NCBI RefSeq assembly: GCF_964355755.1
Contig: NC_092676.1
Span: 1,716,288-1,780,287 of the forward strand
DNA length: 64,000 nucleotides
Direction: 5' to 3'
Source: Antedon mediterranea
Taxonomy: Eukaryota > Echinodermata > Crinoidea > Comatulida > Antedonidae
Both the position numbers and the translations under genes were made by a program. Below are positions 10,954 through 22,150 of the stretch, one piece after another (the stretch's first letter is position 1; the number at the start of each line of letters is the position of its first letter). Below the pieces are notes generated by a model. That model was given only the letters and a program-made list of their open reading frames with translations, was not told the DNA's origin and ran no database searches.

Positions 10954-12033
10954 ATGAAAATCGTTAAGCTGTTGGTGATGACTTGCTTGTTGATATTCGA
11001 ACATGGAGGAGCTTCAAGAAGTTTGGTAAAATTTGATTTAAAGTTTCAGTACACATCAACAAGTAAGGTAAACATTACAATCACACCATCAAGTGAACAA
11101 CAGAATGTTACTCGTTCAGGAAAATTTACACTAGTTCAATGTCCACTTTTCATTTCGTTTGGTTCTAATCAAGGACTATACTCATGTCAATTTGATGATA
11201 AAACTCAATATACTTTTTATACATCGGATATACATACCACCACATCTCAACCAGAACTTGTAAAACTCTATTGTGACGGTATGGGAGACATCATTGAAGG
11301 AGAGGAAGTACACATTTCATGTGATTTGATCAGAAAAAATGACAACATCCAATATGAAGTGACAACTATTTGGGTTCAAGGAAATCACAACATTATACAG
11401 ACTCATCATACAGATACTGACATGACAATTAATCAGACTCTTAAAGGTTTTCATTCTGGAGAAGGGCTGTTTTGGTACTGTATTTCATTTGAGAATAGAA
11501 TTAATTGCTATAGATTGGCTATGACAGTTCATCCCCAATTAATGGTAAAGGTCACAAGGGTATATGAAGTTGATGTGAACCAGAATTGCTTCAAGTGCTA
11601 TGCAGAAGGTGGATCTGGTGACAAGAAAATCTATAATTGGAGTTTGAATGGAGAGAAATTCAAGAATTACAATGAACCTGATGAAAGATGCTTTAGTGAT
11701 TTACCCGCTGGTGACTACACTGTCAAGTGTCTGGTGAGTACCGATTTTCAGAACAGATCTGATGAGATAGAATTCACAATTGAAGCAGAAACCATGACAG
11801 CTAATAAAATAATCATAATACTGGTATCAAGTAACATCATACTGATATTGATAGTTTTACTCATGTTTGTTGTGTGTTGTTATGAACAACAAAAGAGACA
11901 ACATCACAACACACCTGTACCAGCTGTGCACTATCAACGTAATAATGACACAAATAGTGTTGGTGACACTTTAAATGTTTCCGGTGAAAATAATGAGATT
12001 TACTGTTCAATTGATGATCATACAGAAGAATAA
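10954..12033 (+). CDS. Ig-like transmembrane receptor (copy A, complete)
   Basis: A single uninterrupted 359-residue ORF. The ATG is chosen because it starts a signal peptide (about residues 1-20) and sits in the family context taaagATG. Next come an N-terminal module with C63 and C78; an Ig-like domain with C123, W140 and C176 in a GEGLFWYC context plus C107/C185; and a second Ig-like domain with C215, W229 and C259 plus C212/C246. NxS/T sites occur at N40, N51, N160, N228 and N267. A hydrophobic helix spans about 285-308. The cytoplasmic tail is class II, with tyrosines 327 and 350 (NEIYCSIDD, a YxxI motif but not a strict ITIM). It is probably a plasma-membrane receptor of unknown ligand. 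A near-identical sister lies at 20778. Confidence 0.85.
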   Translation: MKIVKLLVMTCLLIFEHGGASRSLVKFDLKFQYTSTSKVNITITPSSEQQNVTRSGKFTLVQCPLFISFGSNQGLYSCQFDDKTQYTFYTSDIHTTTSQPELVKLYCDGMGDIIEGEEVHISCDLIRKNDNIQYEVTTIWVQGNHNIIQTHHTDTDMTINQTLKGFHSGEGLFWYCISFENRINCYRLAMTVHPQLMVKVTRVYEVDVNQNCFKCYAEGGSGDKKIYNWSLNGEKFKNYNEPDERCFSDLPAGDYTVKCLVSTDFQNRSDEIEFTIEAETMTANKIIIILVSSNIILILIVLLMFVVCCYEQQKRQHHNTPVPAVHYQRNNDTNSVGDTLNVSGENNEIYCSIDDHTEE

Positions 12034-12052
12034 ATATAGCACTCCTATGTCA

Positions 12053-12135
12053 CCTTTGACACTGTGATTGAAAACAAAAGGTTACAAAATGCAAGAAATG
12101 AGAACAGAGAGACAGAATAACTATGTTAGCTCATG
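12053..12135 (+). repeat. Relic of the 84-bp tail repeat in the 3' flank of copy A
   Basis: Just beyond the stop codon lies one degenerate copy of the unit that is tandemly repeated as coding sequence at 32590-33553 (GACACTGTGATTGAAAACAA followed by AGGTTACAAAATGCAAGAAA). The ancestor of copy A therefore had a longer tail that an early stop has removed. Confidence 0.75.
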
Positions 12136-12323
12136 TAAATATTATTCTTCACAAAATTAGTTTGGATATTAAAGTAGCAACAAAAACCAAAACTCAAATA
12201 CTAAATATTATTTTTTGTGTTACTATATTATAAACCTACACAAATACAAACTTCACTTTATCCCTGGCCACATCAGGAAAAGATTTGATTTTCACAAAAA
12301 ACAATTCAGAGAGGTTTTTAAAG

Positions 12324-12611
12324 ATGACTTTGAAATTCATTAACTTGTTGGTGATCTGCTTGTTGATATTCAGACATGGAGCTTCAAGACAGTTGGTACA
12401 ATTTAAACGAGGTTTTTATTACCAATCAAACACAGACCTACAACCTGTGACAATTAAATCATTAAATGAAAAACAGGAAATGCTCGATTTACCAGGAAAA
12501 GATATAACTTTGAAATGCCAACTTTTAATTTCTTTTGGTCAACTAAATGGAATATACACATGTCAAGATGATTATAGTTTACAATATTTGGTTCCTTCAT
12601 CAGATGTTTAA
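12324..12611 (+). pseudogene. Ig-like receptor copy B, 5' fragment
   Basis: Starts at an ATG in the family context with signal peptide TLKFINLLVICLLIFRHGAS and a type-beta N-terminal module. It stops at SSDV because the next bases (from 12609) are a second copy of the transposon terminus TTAAGAATACGGGCGT plus receptor 5' flank. The sister copy at 22151 continues beyond this point. Confidence 0.8.
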
Positions 12612-12943
12612 GAATACGGGCGTATGTTTGACGAAAACGAAGAAATATATCATGTTGACGTATAGGAAATATTATTGTTATAATAATATAGCAAAAGGAA
12701 ACAGATGATAACACTTCAGTTTTATATTGTTTTGATTTGTCCTGCTATTTTAGTAAAATCTTCACCCATACTTCAGTAAACACAATTGCTCATTGTAAAG
12801 ATCTATATCATAACAATAATATTTACAACATAATATATTTCTTCATTTTTCTCAAACAAGGAATAATAAAGACTCTAGTCTCTGACCAAATTAGAAAGTT
12901 GGATTTTCACAACTGAACAAAACACAAAAAGGTTGTTATAAAG
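12609..12943 (+). repeat. Ectopic copy of transposon terminus plus receptor 5' flank
   Basis: These bases repeat 10617-10953 almost exactly and have been placed inside copy B. They bring a full 5' flank to the chimeric copy C. Confidence 0.75.
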
Positions 12944-13621
12944 ATGAAAATCGTTAATCTGTTGGTGATGACCTGCTTGTTGATATTCAGACATGGAGGA
13001 GCTTCAAGAAGTTTGGTAACATTTGATGCTAAGTTTCACTACACATCAACAAGTAAGGTAAACATTACAATCACACCATCAAGTGAACAACATAATGTTA
13101 CTCGTTCAGGAAAATTTACACTAGTTCAATGTCCACTTTTCATTTCGTTCTAATCAAGGACTATACTCATGTCACTTTGATGATAATTTTCAATATACTT
13201 TTTATACATCGGATCTACATACCACCACATCTCAACCAGAACTTGTAAAACTCTATTGTGACGGTATGGGAGACATCATTGAAGGAGAGGAAGTACACAT
13301 TTCATGTGATTTGATCAGAAAAAATGACAACATCCAATATGAAGTGACAACTATTTGGGTTCAAGGAAATCACAACAACATATCAAAAAAGTATTAGTGA
13401 CGCCATACAAACAGAATGACAACATCTCAAGATATCAAATGTTCCGTGCCAACAGAAACCATGACAGCTAATAAAATAATCATAATACTGGCAACAAGTA
13501 ACATCATACTGATATTGATAGTTTTACTTGTGTGTGTTGTATGTTATTATGAACAACAAAAGAGGAAACATCAGAACACACCTGTACCTTTTGTGCACTA
13601 TCAAAGTAATAATGACACAAT
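12944..13621 (+). pseudogene. Ig-like receptor copy C, chimeric and deleted
   Basis: The ATG at 12944 opens a type-alpha start like that at 20778. Within CPLFISF a 5-base loss (13145-13150 region) shifts the frame. Homology to copies A and A' continues to about 13375, then jumps through a short ACAACA match into sequence equivalent to 23340 onward. The end of the first Ig-like domain and the whole second one are therefore missing. A membrane helix and class II tail segment follow (13458-13621) and are cut by the transposon left end ACGCCCGTATTCTC. Confidence 0.8.
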
Positions 13622-13928
13622 TACGCCCGTATTCTCAAACTGGACTTTAGTCGTAGTTCGAGCTAAAACTTTAAAAATGACGTCATTTTAATTCATAAAC
13701 CGAACTTCAACTAAATCGCCGACTAATTCAGGCCAACCTCGACTAAATCGAGACGGATTTTGATCGATTTTTTTAGTCCTGGAGGGAGCAGGCTAAATGG
13801 TCGACTAAATGGTTTTTAAACGATGTTTATGAAAAACGTAACAGTCATTGAGTTGTTATATTGGACAGATATTGAAGAATGAAATATCTATTTTTATATT
13901 AGCTTAATTAAACATACATTGGTATAAG
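13621..13928 (+). mobile_element. DNA transposon left end (family T1), block 1
   Basis: Starts with ACGCCCGTATTCTCAAAC and continues GGACTTTAGTCGTAGTTCGA, the inverted equivalent of the terminus at 10611-10633. It is interrupted at 13929 by a LINE and continues at 17301-17426, as comparison with 23581-23976 shows. The transposase was not identified. Confidence 0.65.
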
Positions 13929-13938
13929 TTATAATAAT

Positions 13939-16900
13939 AATAATAATTTATCTGGAAAACGCTTTTTGAACAGCGGCACACATAATAATGGTGCATCCTT
14001 AAAACAATTAAACATACAATATAAAAATATATGAGTATAAAAATAAAGATAGACTAGATTAAAACAGATAATGCTCAGATAAAACGGAAGTTCGATAAAA
14101 CCAAATTAAAAATAAACTGTAATACTAAAACCAATTAAATGCAACCCACATACATAAGCTTGGACACTAAATTAGCATATCAATTAGTATATGAACAAAT
14201 GAATATACAGTACTTAGAATCTATGTTAAGATATACACATTCTTGATACACAGTGTCTACCAGCAAAAATAATAAGGAACAATAGGAACCCAAATTAGGG
14301 ACATCAATAAACAGGAAAGCATAGATTAAATTATTTCAGCTGTGGTGAATTATTTGATGACTGTAAACAGAATTGATATAAAAAAAAAGAAAAAGAACAA
14401 AGTAAGATATAACTAAACCAAATTACATACAATAAAAAATATAAAAAATCATTCGATAATGTTAGACTTTATACGTTGTCTAAAGGCCCATGCTTTCTTA
14501 AGATATGATTTGCAGAATTTATCAAGAATGTCATGGGCTTTGTTTACCATATTAATCGACATTGTTGGAATGAGAACAAAACAATCACCACCAAGTATAA
14601 TCATTAAGATAACCTCTGAATTATTTAACTGGAGTGAATTCCATAGATCTGAAAGACCAGAATCATTAAGGTTTTGTTCCAAGCATTCAAATTCTGAAAT
14701 TCGCACTTCTTGTAGTACTTTACAATTTAACATAAAATGATATAAATCTTCAGGTTCATCCTTACATAACATACAATTACCAGTATTATTCATATCCCAT
14801 TTACTTAATCTACTTTCAAGTTGAATAGTATTTGACCTTGCCTTAAATTTCAATTGAGCACCGTGAAAATCAGTTTTAACAGTAAGATAATTTTCTAACT
14901 CAGGCATTTTTTTAAATTTAACATAAAGTGATAATGATGGTTTGGTACAGCTTTTATTAAACCAATCCAATTAATACATTTTACGATTAACACACTTAAA
15001 AGATTTAAACCATGCTGAATCTATAGGTATGTTATTTGAAAATACATGATTAAATCCAGTATTATTCAGAATACTTTTAATTGAGTTTAACCATCGCCAT
15101 TTTATATTAACATTATTATCATGCAAGGTAAATAATGCATGCAACAGCAGCTTTGGCCAACGATGGGCTTCTAAGTTGATAAGCCTGTCAAAATATTTAA
15201 TTTTTATTTCATTAGGGGTATTTTCAATGCTATCCCATCCTAAGTCACCCAACAGAGCCAATGATGGCGTGTTCCTCGGTGCTTTTAGTAGTGTTTTAGC
15301 CATTTGTAGCTGACTGTTTTCGATTTTTTTGTAATCACTGCCACTATAAGCTGATATTGCACATGCGTAGTTAATTGAAGGTAGTGCTATAGTTTTCCAC
15401 AAGATATTACCAAAATAAATCCTATTAAAATCTTCTTGCTCATTAATAATGGACTTGATATATCCAATTAATCTATTTCCTTTTCTAACTACATCATTAA
15501 CATGTATACTTTCGGAGAAGTTTCTTGAAATATTCACTCCCAAGTATTTGTAACAATCTACTTCTTTGATGAAGTGGTTTGCAAGAGGCCATTGTTTAGT
15601 TTTATTAGTACGTTTACCAACAACCACAACATTTGATTTGTCATAATTAAAGTTAAGTTTCCATTTTTTGGGGAAAATTCCAGCGATAGATAACATTTTC
15701 TCCAGATCATTTTCATCTTTAGCAATCAAGACAACGTCGTCAGCCCAAAAAAGACAGCTAATTTTTGTGCCTAAAGTATGACATCCGACATTTTCATTAT
15801 ATAACATTTTGGAGAGTTCATTTATAAAAATACAAGGTCGGTGATAATACGCAGCCTTGCTTAACCCCTTCATCGACATCAAAATAATCAGTTACAAAAT
15901 CACCAAACTTAACATTACATTTGACATTTGTCTAAAGTTTATCAATAATTTTCCAGACTTTACCATGGATACCAGTATTCCATGCTATTGACAAAAGGCC
16001 ATTACGCCAAACCGTGTCAAAAGCCTTACGGAAATCCAGGAAGGCTAAGTATGTTAACTTATTTTCCGCATTTCGCGTAGCCAATATGCTTTTAAGTGTA
16101 AATATGTGGTCCTCACATCTATGATTTTTCCTAAAGCCTCCCTGGATTTCCGTAAGAATACTATTACTCTCAAGAAATTCTGAGATACGATCACAAATAA
16201 TACGATTGAAAATTTTAGCAACACATGATAATAATGTGATACCTCTATAGTTATTTAAATCGTTCTTGCTACCTTTTTTATTGATAGGTATAATGATCCC
16301 TTTATTCCACTCGGTGGGAATTTTCTCTGATTTAACAAAATAGTTAAAAAGATATGTAAGTGACCTAATAAGGCAGTCACCTCCGTTCTTTAACAATTCG
16401 TTAGTGATGCCATCAACACCAGGTGCTTTATTGTTTTTAGAACGAAGTATTGAACTTTTAACATCTTCAAATGAAATTCTTATATCATCCAGTACTTTTT
16501 GTGGATCATCATTAACATAATTTATATAATTTTCCCTAACATCAGAAACATGACTATTGATAACTATATCATTATAAGTATTGACACCAGTTTGATTACC
16601 CAAGTTACTCCAATAAATTTTAATCAAGTTAGCCATAACCTGTTTGTCTGAGGTAACTTGTGTAGAGTCGGGAATTTTTAGGTTAGAAGGAACAATTACC
16701 TTCTTAGGCCCCTTAATTCGTTCCAAAAATCTTTAGAACTCTGACCACCTGCTTTCGCTATGGCAACACTTTTGTCAACTTTCAATTGCATCATTTTATT
16801 TTTTATTAAATTTTTCGCTTGAGTTTTTTTAATTTTATAATCCTTCCATAAAGCATCCCCCTTATCAAGATCTGTCCTATTATGTTTAGACCATGCACGG

Positions 16901-17290
16901 TGCTCCTTACAAGCACGTTTACGTTCTTGAATGGCGGCAGTGTCTATTGTCTTATCCACCATTGTTTACTTTTGCTTTTAACATCCTTAAAGCCAATTGT
17001 ATTATTAGTAACTGAAATAAGAGTATCTTTCCATTTTCCCCACCATAATTTATATCACTAATATCCTCAAGGTTATTATTAAACCAAATGTTGTCAAATT
17101 TATCAATAATTGAATTTTTGTAAGCAGACCAGTCTTGATCGCTTTTAATTTTCCAAACTTGTCGTTTATTATCATTCGAATTTTTTACATTAGTATTATA
17201 TTCAAATTTAAGATAGGCTAGTAGCACATTATGGTCACTACCCATGTGGACCATTTTATGTATAAATTTATCGACACTACACGAGGATTA
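13939..17290 (-). mobile_element. LINE retrotransposon, nearly full coding region with frameshifts
   Basis: A minus-strand element flanked by a 10-bp target duplication TTATAATAAT (13929-13938 and 17291-17300), with an ATT-rich 3' tail at its low-coordinate end. Fragments in order: the endonuclease C-terminal motif GSDHNVLL (17254-16952); linker (16962-16696); RT with NYRGITLLSCVAKIFNRII and AFLDFRKAFDTVWR (16726-15932); motif B GVKQGCVLSP followed by a one-base frame change near 15835; motif C FWADDVVLIA (15882-14971); and a terminal zinc knuckle C-x2-C-x8-H-x4-C (14970-14449). It is absent from the sister block, so it inserted after the duplication or only in this copy. Confidence 0.9.
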
Positions 17291-17300
17291 TTATAATAAT

Positions 17301-17426
17301 GAAGATCATCTTTATTTACAACCGTATACAAATTACATTATTTTCTTCGCGCAAGTCCGACTTGAACTACGTCACGCCATAGCGACAATGGCAGATGCGG
17401 AAATTCACCACGCGATGGAATGTTTA
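17301..17426 (+). mobile_element. DNA transposon T1 interior, continuing after the LINE
   Basis: Matches 23893-23976 (CTTGAACTACGTCACGCC and ATGGCAGATGCGGAAATTCA). A short open stretch starting MADAEIHHAMECL could be the start of a lost transposase. That is a guess. Confidence 0.45.
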
Positions 17427-17696
17427 GGGGGCCTGTAACGCCAAATGAAGTGACATTGCCAAATGAGGTTCGCGTGGTCTGTATCGCACAAGGCTAGGTC
17501 ACTTAATTTGGCAGCACGATTCTGGCGAGCTAATTTTGTTATCAAATATTGATATTATTTATTTCCAAATAAACACAAACTGGAAATTTTTAACCTGAGT
17601 ATTTCTAACCTAATAATCTTTACTCATTGTATGAAATTAAACCATTATAACTGAAACATACGACGAAAATTTACGATTTTAGTGTAAAAAAACGAA

Positions 17697-18796
17697 AGGC
17701 ACTGTCATAGAAAAAGGCCAACAGCCATTAAGTCGCGTGCTACAATGCATAGTGATACCGGACCGACAGACAGACCGATAGACAGACCGACAGACAGACC
17801 GACAGACAGACAGACCGACAGACAGACAGACAGACCGACCGACATAGTGAACTATACTGACCGAAATTACTGAACATGTTTAAAAATGTTGAAATGTTTA
17901 AAAACATTTATATTTTTAGTCGCGTGGAAGCGACTCTATAGTTCACTATGTCGGTCGGTCGGTCTGTCTGTCTGTCTGTCTGTCGGTCTGTCTGTCGGTC
18001 TGTCTGTCTGTCTGTCTGTCGGTCCGGTATCACTATGCGTTTTATCGCATTATGACCTTATCTTGATATCAGTTTAATCTAGCTAAGTCAATTTTTCACA
18101 GAATATTCCTTATGGCCAGGAATCGATGTGGTTATGTTTTCACGGTGCGCAATAAAAAATTACGCGGTCTACGCACGATTTAACGAAATCACGTTTGTAA
18201 TCATATCTTAACAACCATGAATCACAATTAAATAAAATTTGGTACTCATAAATTTCAGGGCATAAATCATCATATGGCAATACAATTACGTGCGTAGCGC
18301 ATGTAACGCATGCGTAAGCGCGCTTAAAATTTTCAAAATTTATTTTCGATGAAATAAGAGTACGTTTCAGGCAATTTTAAGCGTTTACAAAATTGCCATG
18401 AGTGCGCAGATTTTTGCGCGCGCACTGCGCGTTAAATGTTATTGCGCACTCTTCTTGCCCGATTTCTGTTTTCTTGACTTACTTTTCAACTCGAAATTAC
18501 GTTATACGAGCACGTCAAAAGTGACAGGCTACGCACGTTTAAATTAAAAAAATATAAATGTTTTTAAACATTTCAACATTTTTAAACATGTTCAGTAATT
18601 TTGGTCAGTATAGTTCACTATGTCGGTCGGTCCGTCTGTCTGTCGGTCTGTCTGTCGGTCTGTTTTTCTGTCGGTCCGGTATCACTATGCATTGTAGCAC
18701 GCGACTTAATGGCTGTTGGCCTTGTTTTAATTTACACGTGCGTAGCCTGTCACTTTCGACGTGCTCGTATAACGTAATTTCGAGTTGAAAAGTAAG
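17697..18796. mobile_element. Nested inverted-repeat (foldback-like) structure with GACCGACAGA arrays
   Basis: AGGCCAACAGCCATTAAGTC, GCATAGTGATACCGGACCGA and a CAGA/CCGA array at 17706-17845 recur as their complement at 18558-18725. A further inverted array lies at 17936-18027, joined by a small palindrome around AACATGTTTAAAAATGTT. A second pair of arms (18477-18541 and 18733-18796, with CGAAATTACGTTATACGAGC) encloses the inner right arm. No coding capacity was found. Relatives lie at 19247-19360 and 48775-48900. Confidence 0.65.
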
Positions 18797-19190
18797 AGGA
18801 CATCTTAATATCTGTTCTAAAGACTCCTTAATATCAGTTCTAGAATTAACCTTAATATCAGTTCTTTTCTAATGAAGAATCTTAAACTTAACAATATACA
18901 ACAAAAAACAATGTACGATCCCGTTTAACACTGTTCTCAACTATAGTCATTTTGGTATGCTTGAGCACAGTGATAAAGAATAGGATAAACTTAACAATAT
19001 ACAACAAATAACATTAATGTACGATCCAGTTTAACACTGTTCTCGACTATAGTCATTTTGGTATACTTGAGCACAGTGATAAAGAATAGGATAAACTTCG
19101 ATGCCGTTTAATACTGTTTAAACTATAGTCATTTGAGTATATTTAAGCACAGCTAAAGAATAAGATCAACTTTAATACTATTTATTAAAT
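18797..19190. repeat. Tandem repeat, about 115-bp unit
   Basis: Three imperfect copies built on CTATAGTCATTTTGGTAT and GAGCACAGTGATAAAGAATA (about 18875-19180), preceded by short repeats of TTAATATCAGTTCT. Non-coding. Confidence 0.6.
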
Positions 19191-19246
19191 AAAAAAAACT
19201 AATTCTATATTAACGCATATTATTTACATATACTTTCACTGCTCAT

Positions 19247-19360
19247 TTCTAGTATAAACAGGCCATAGGCCTATACATGGCTGCAGTCGCGTGCTCAAAT
19301 TTGAGTTGGTGTTTACCGACCGACCGACATAGTGAGCTGTAGAGTCGCGTTTGCACGCTA
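19247..19360. mobile_element. Fragment related to the GACCGACAT foldback family
   Basis: GCAGTCGCGTGCTCAAATTT, a short ACCGACCGACCGACAT run and TAGAGTCGCG match, as the complement, 48775-48900. Confidence 0.5.
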
Positions 19361-19596
19361 CTAAAAAGTTCACAAAAACCGTAGGACGGGGCACAGGGGA
19401 GTTTGTTCGAAACTCCAACCCCTCCCCTGGCTATGCGTTTTGACTTTTCATGCCTCCTTTACAAACCAAGATTATTAGAAGGATATTAGGAGGATCAAAC
19501 ACAATTCTTGTTGCCAGATTTCATTGACATTACAGGTATGAAGTCTATCAATATACAGTACCGCTTAATACAATACTTGTTGAGGCCAAAAAAAAA

Positions 19597-19935
19597 AGTC
19601 GATTTATATCAATATACTCATCAACATAATGTACGTGCAATTCACGTCTTTATTCATCTACAATCAATAGTGTTAATTCCACTTTTAAAAGTCGATTTAT
19701 ATCAATATACTCATCAACATATGTACGTGTCCACGTCATATTCATCTACAAATATTAGTGTTATTTCACTTTTAAAAGTCGATTTATCAATATACTCATC
19801 AATAAATGTACTTTTCCACGTCATATTCATTTACAAATCAGTGTTATTTCACTTTTCGAAGGCAATTATATCAATATAGGCCTACTCATCAACATGTACG
19901 TGCAATTCACGTCATATTCATATATGATCAATAGT
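19597..19935. repeat. Tandem repeat, about 90-bp unit, four copies
   Basis: Each unit contains a variant of AAGTCGATTTATATCAATAT, ACTCATCAACA, CACGTCATATTCAT and GTGTTATTTCACTTTT. A 123-residue ORF through it reflects the repeat and is not a gene. Confidence 0.65.
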
Positions 19936-20466
19936 GCCAATATGACACCTATTCATTTACACAGTTTACAACGTACCTCTCTCATTTTGAATTTGTCCTG
20001 CACTGGGAAGAATTTGTTTTTGAAAAAGAGTGTGGGGTTTTATTGAAGAGGAGTGGAGGTTGGTGAGTATAGGGAGATATTAAGAATTAGAAGAATTTAT
20101 TTCTAACAAATCAGCCGAGTGTTTGGTGTGATTGAGTTGGTGAGTATAGGGAGATACTGACGTCCAGGGGGTTATGAGGTCCATCAAATTAATCGGAATT
20201 TCATTGAGACAGTTTTAAACTAACTTGGAAACCCGCCCTGGGGCGGGTATAATTGCTAGTATTTTATATACCTGCATTGGCCAATGTTTAGCCTTTGTTA
20301 CCCAGACGTGTGCAACTCGACTAAAAGCTCGACTTTATTAAGTCGAACTGCAAACTTTGACTACTTCGTTTTTGAATCGAATATGAAGCAATAGCTCGAA
20401 ATACGACTTTTTCAAGTCGAACTTCGAACTACGACTAAAGTCCGGTTTAAGAATACGGGCGTATGT
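19936..20466 (+). repeat. Segmental duplication block 2, left part with transposon terminus
   Basis: Matches 10163-10633 and ends in the same GTCCGGTTTAAGAATACGGG immediately before receptor 5' flank. The stretch around 20070-20200 differs from block 1. Confidence 0.7.
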
Positions 20467-20777
20467 TTGAGGAAAACGAAGAAATATATCATGTTGACGT
20501 ATAGCAAATATTATTGTTATAATATAGCAAAGGAAACAGATGATAACACTTCAGTTTTATATTGTTTTGATTTGTCCTGCTATTTTAGTAAAATCTTCAC
20601 CCATACTTCAGTAAACACAATTGCTCATTGTAAAGATCTATATCATAACAATAAAATTTACAACATAATTATTTCTTCATTTTTCTCAAACAAGGAATAA
20701 TAAAGACTCTAGTCTCTGACCAAATTAGAAAGTTGGATTTTCACAACTGAACAAAACACAAAAAGGTTGTTATAAAG

Positions 20778-21860
20778 ATGAAAATCGTTAATCTGTTGGT
20801 GATGACCTGCTTGTTGATATTCAGACATGGAGGAGCTTCAAGAAGTTTGGTAGCATTTGATGCTAAGTTTCACTACACATCAACAAGTAAGGTAAACATT
20901 ACAATCACACCATCAAGTGAACAACAGAATGTTACTCGTTCAGGAAAATTTACACTAGTTCAATGTCCACTTTTCATTTCGTTTGGTTCTAATCAAGGAC
21001 TATACTCATGTCAATTTGATGATAAAACTCAATATAGTCTTTATACATCGGATATAACACATACCACCACATCTCAACCAGAACTTGTAAAACTCTATTG
21101 TGACGGTATGGGAGACATCATTGAAGGAGAGGAAGTACACATTTCATGTGATTTGATCAGAAAAAATGACAACATCCAATATGAAGTGACAACTATTTGG
21201 GTTCAAGGAAATCACAACATTATACAGACTCATCATACAGATACTGACATGACAATTAATCAGACTCTTAAAGGTTTTCATTCTGGAGAAGGGCTGTTTT
21301 GGTACTGTATTTCATTTGAGAATAGAATTAATTGCTATAGATTGGCTATGACAGTTCATCCCCAATTAATGGTAAAGGTCACAAGGGTATATGAAGTTGA
21401 TGTGAACCAGAATTGCTTCAAGTGCTATGCAGAAGGTGGATCTGGTGACAAGAAAATCTATAATTGGAGTTTGAATGGAGAGAAAATCAAGAATTACAAT
21501 GAACCTGATGAAAGATGCTTTAGTGATTTACCCGCTGGTGACTACACTGTCAAGTGTCTGGTGAGTACCGATTTTCAGAACAGATCTGATGAGATAGAAT
21601 TCACAATTGAAGCAGAAACCATGACAGCTAATAAAATAATCATAATACTGGTATCAAGTAACATCATACTGATATTGATAGTTTTACTCATGTTTGTTGT
21701 GTGTTGGTATGAACAACAAAAGAGAAAACATCACAACACACCTGTACCAGCTGTGCACTATCAAAGTAATAATGACACAAATAGTGTTGGTGACACTTTA
21801 AATGTTTCCGGTGAAAATAATGAGATTTACTGTTCAATTGATGATCATACAGAAGAATAA
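20778..21860 (+). CDS. Ig-like transmembrane receptor (copy A', complete)
   Basis: A 360-residue uninterrupted ORF, near identical to copy A. It has the same cysteine framework, NxS/T sites, membrane helix and class II tail ending NEIYCSIDDHTEE. Roughly a dozen residues differ, mostly in the first 32 residues (N5, R16, A26, A29, H32) and around 88-95, where one extra residue occurs. The N-terminus is closer to pseudogene C than to copy A, which suggests gene conversion between neighbours. The 3' flank carries the same single relic of the 84-bp tail repeat (about 21880-21962). Confidence 0.85.
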   Translation: MKIVNLLVMTCLLIFRHGGASRSLVAFDAKFHYTSTSKVNITITPSSEQQNVTRSGKFTLVQCPLFISFGSNQGLYSCQFDDKTQYSLYTSDITHTTTSQPELVKLYCDGMGDIIEGEEVHISCDLIRKNDNIQYEVTTIWVQGNHNIIQTHHTDTDMTINQTLKGFHSGEGLFWYCISFENRINCYRLAMTVHPQLMVKVTRVYEVDVNQNCFKCYAEGGSGDKKIYNWSLNGEKIKNYNEPDERCFSDLPAGDYTVKCLVSTDFQNRSDEIEFTIEAETMTANKIIIILVSSNIILILIVLLMFVVCWYEQQKRKHHNTPVPAVHYQSNNDTNSVGDTLNVSGENNEIYCSIDDHTEE

Positions 21861-22150
21861 ATATAGCACTCCTATGTCACCTTTGACACTGTGATTGAAA
21901 ACAAAAGGTTACAAAATGCAAGAAATGAGAACAGAGAGACAGAATAACTATGTTAGCTCATGTAAATATTATTCTTCACAAAATTAGTTTGGATATTAAA
22001 GTAGCAACAAAAACCAAAACTCAAATACTAAATATTATTTTTTATGTTACTATATTATAAACCTACACAAATACAAACTTCACTTTATCCCTGGCCACAT
22101 CAGGAAAAGATTTGATTTTCACAAAAAACAATTCAGAGAGGTTTTTAAAG

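Noticed and set aside
19508-19879. 123-residue ORF with repeated VDLYQYTHQH
   Set aside because: Produced by the approximately 90-bp tandem repeat. No start context or homologue.
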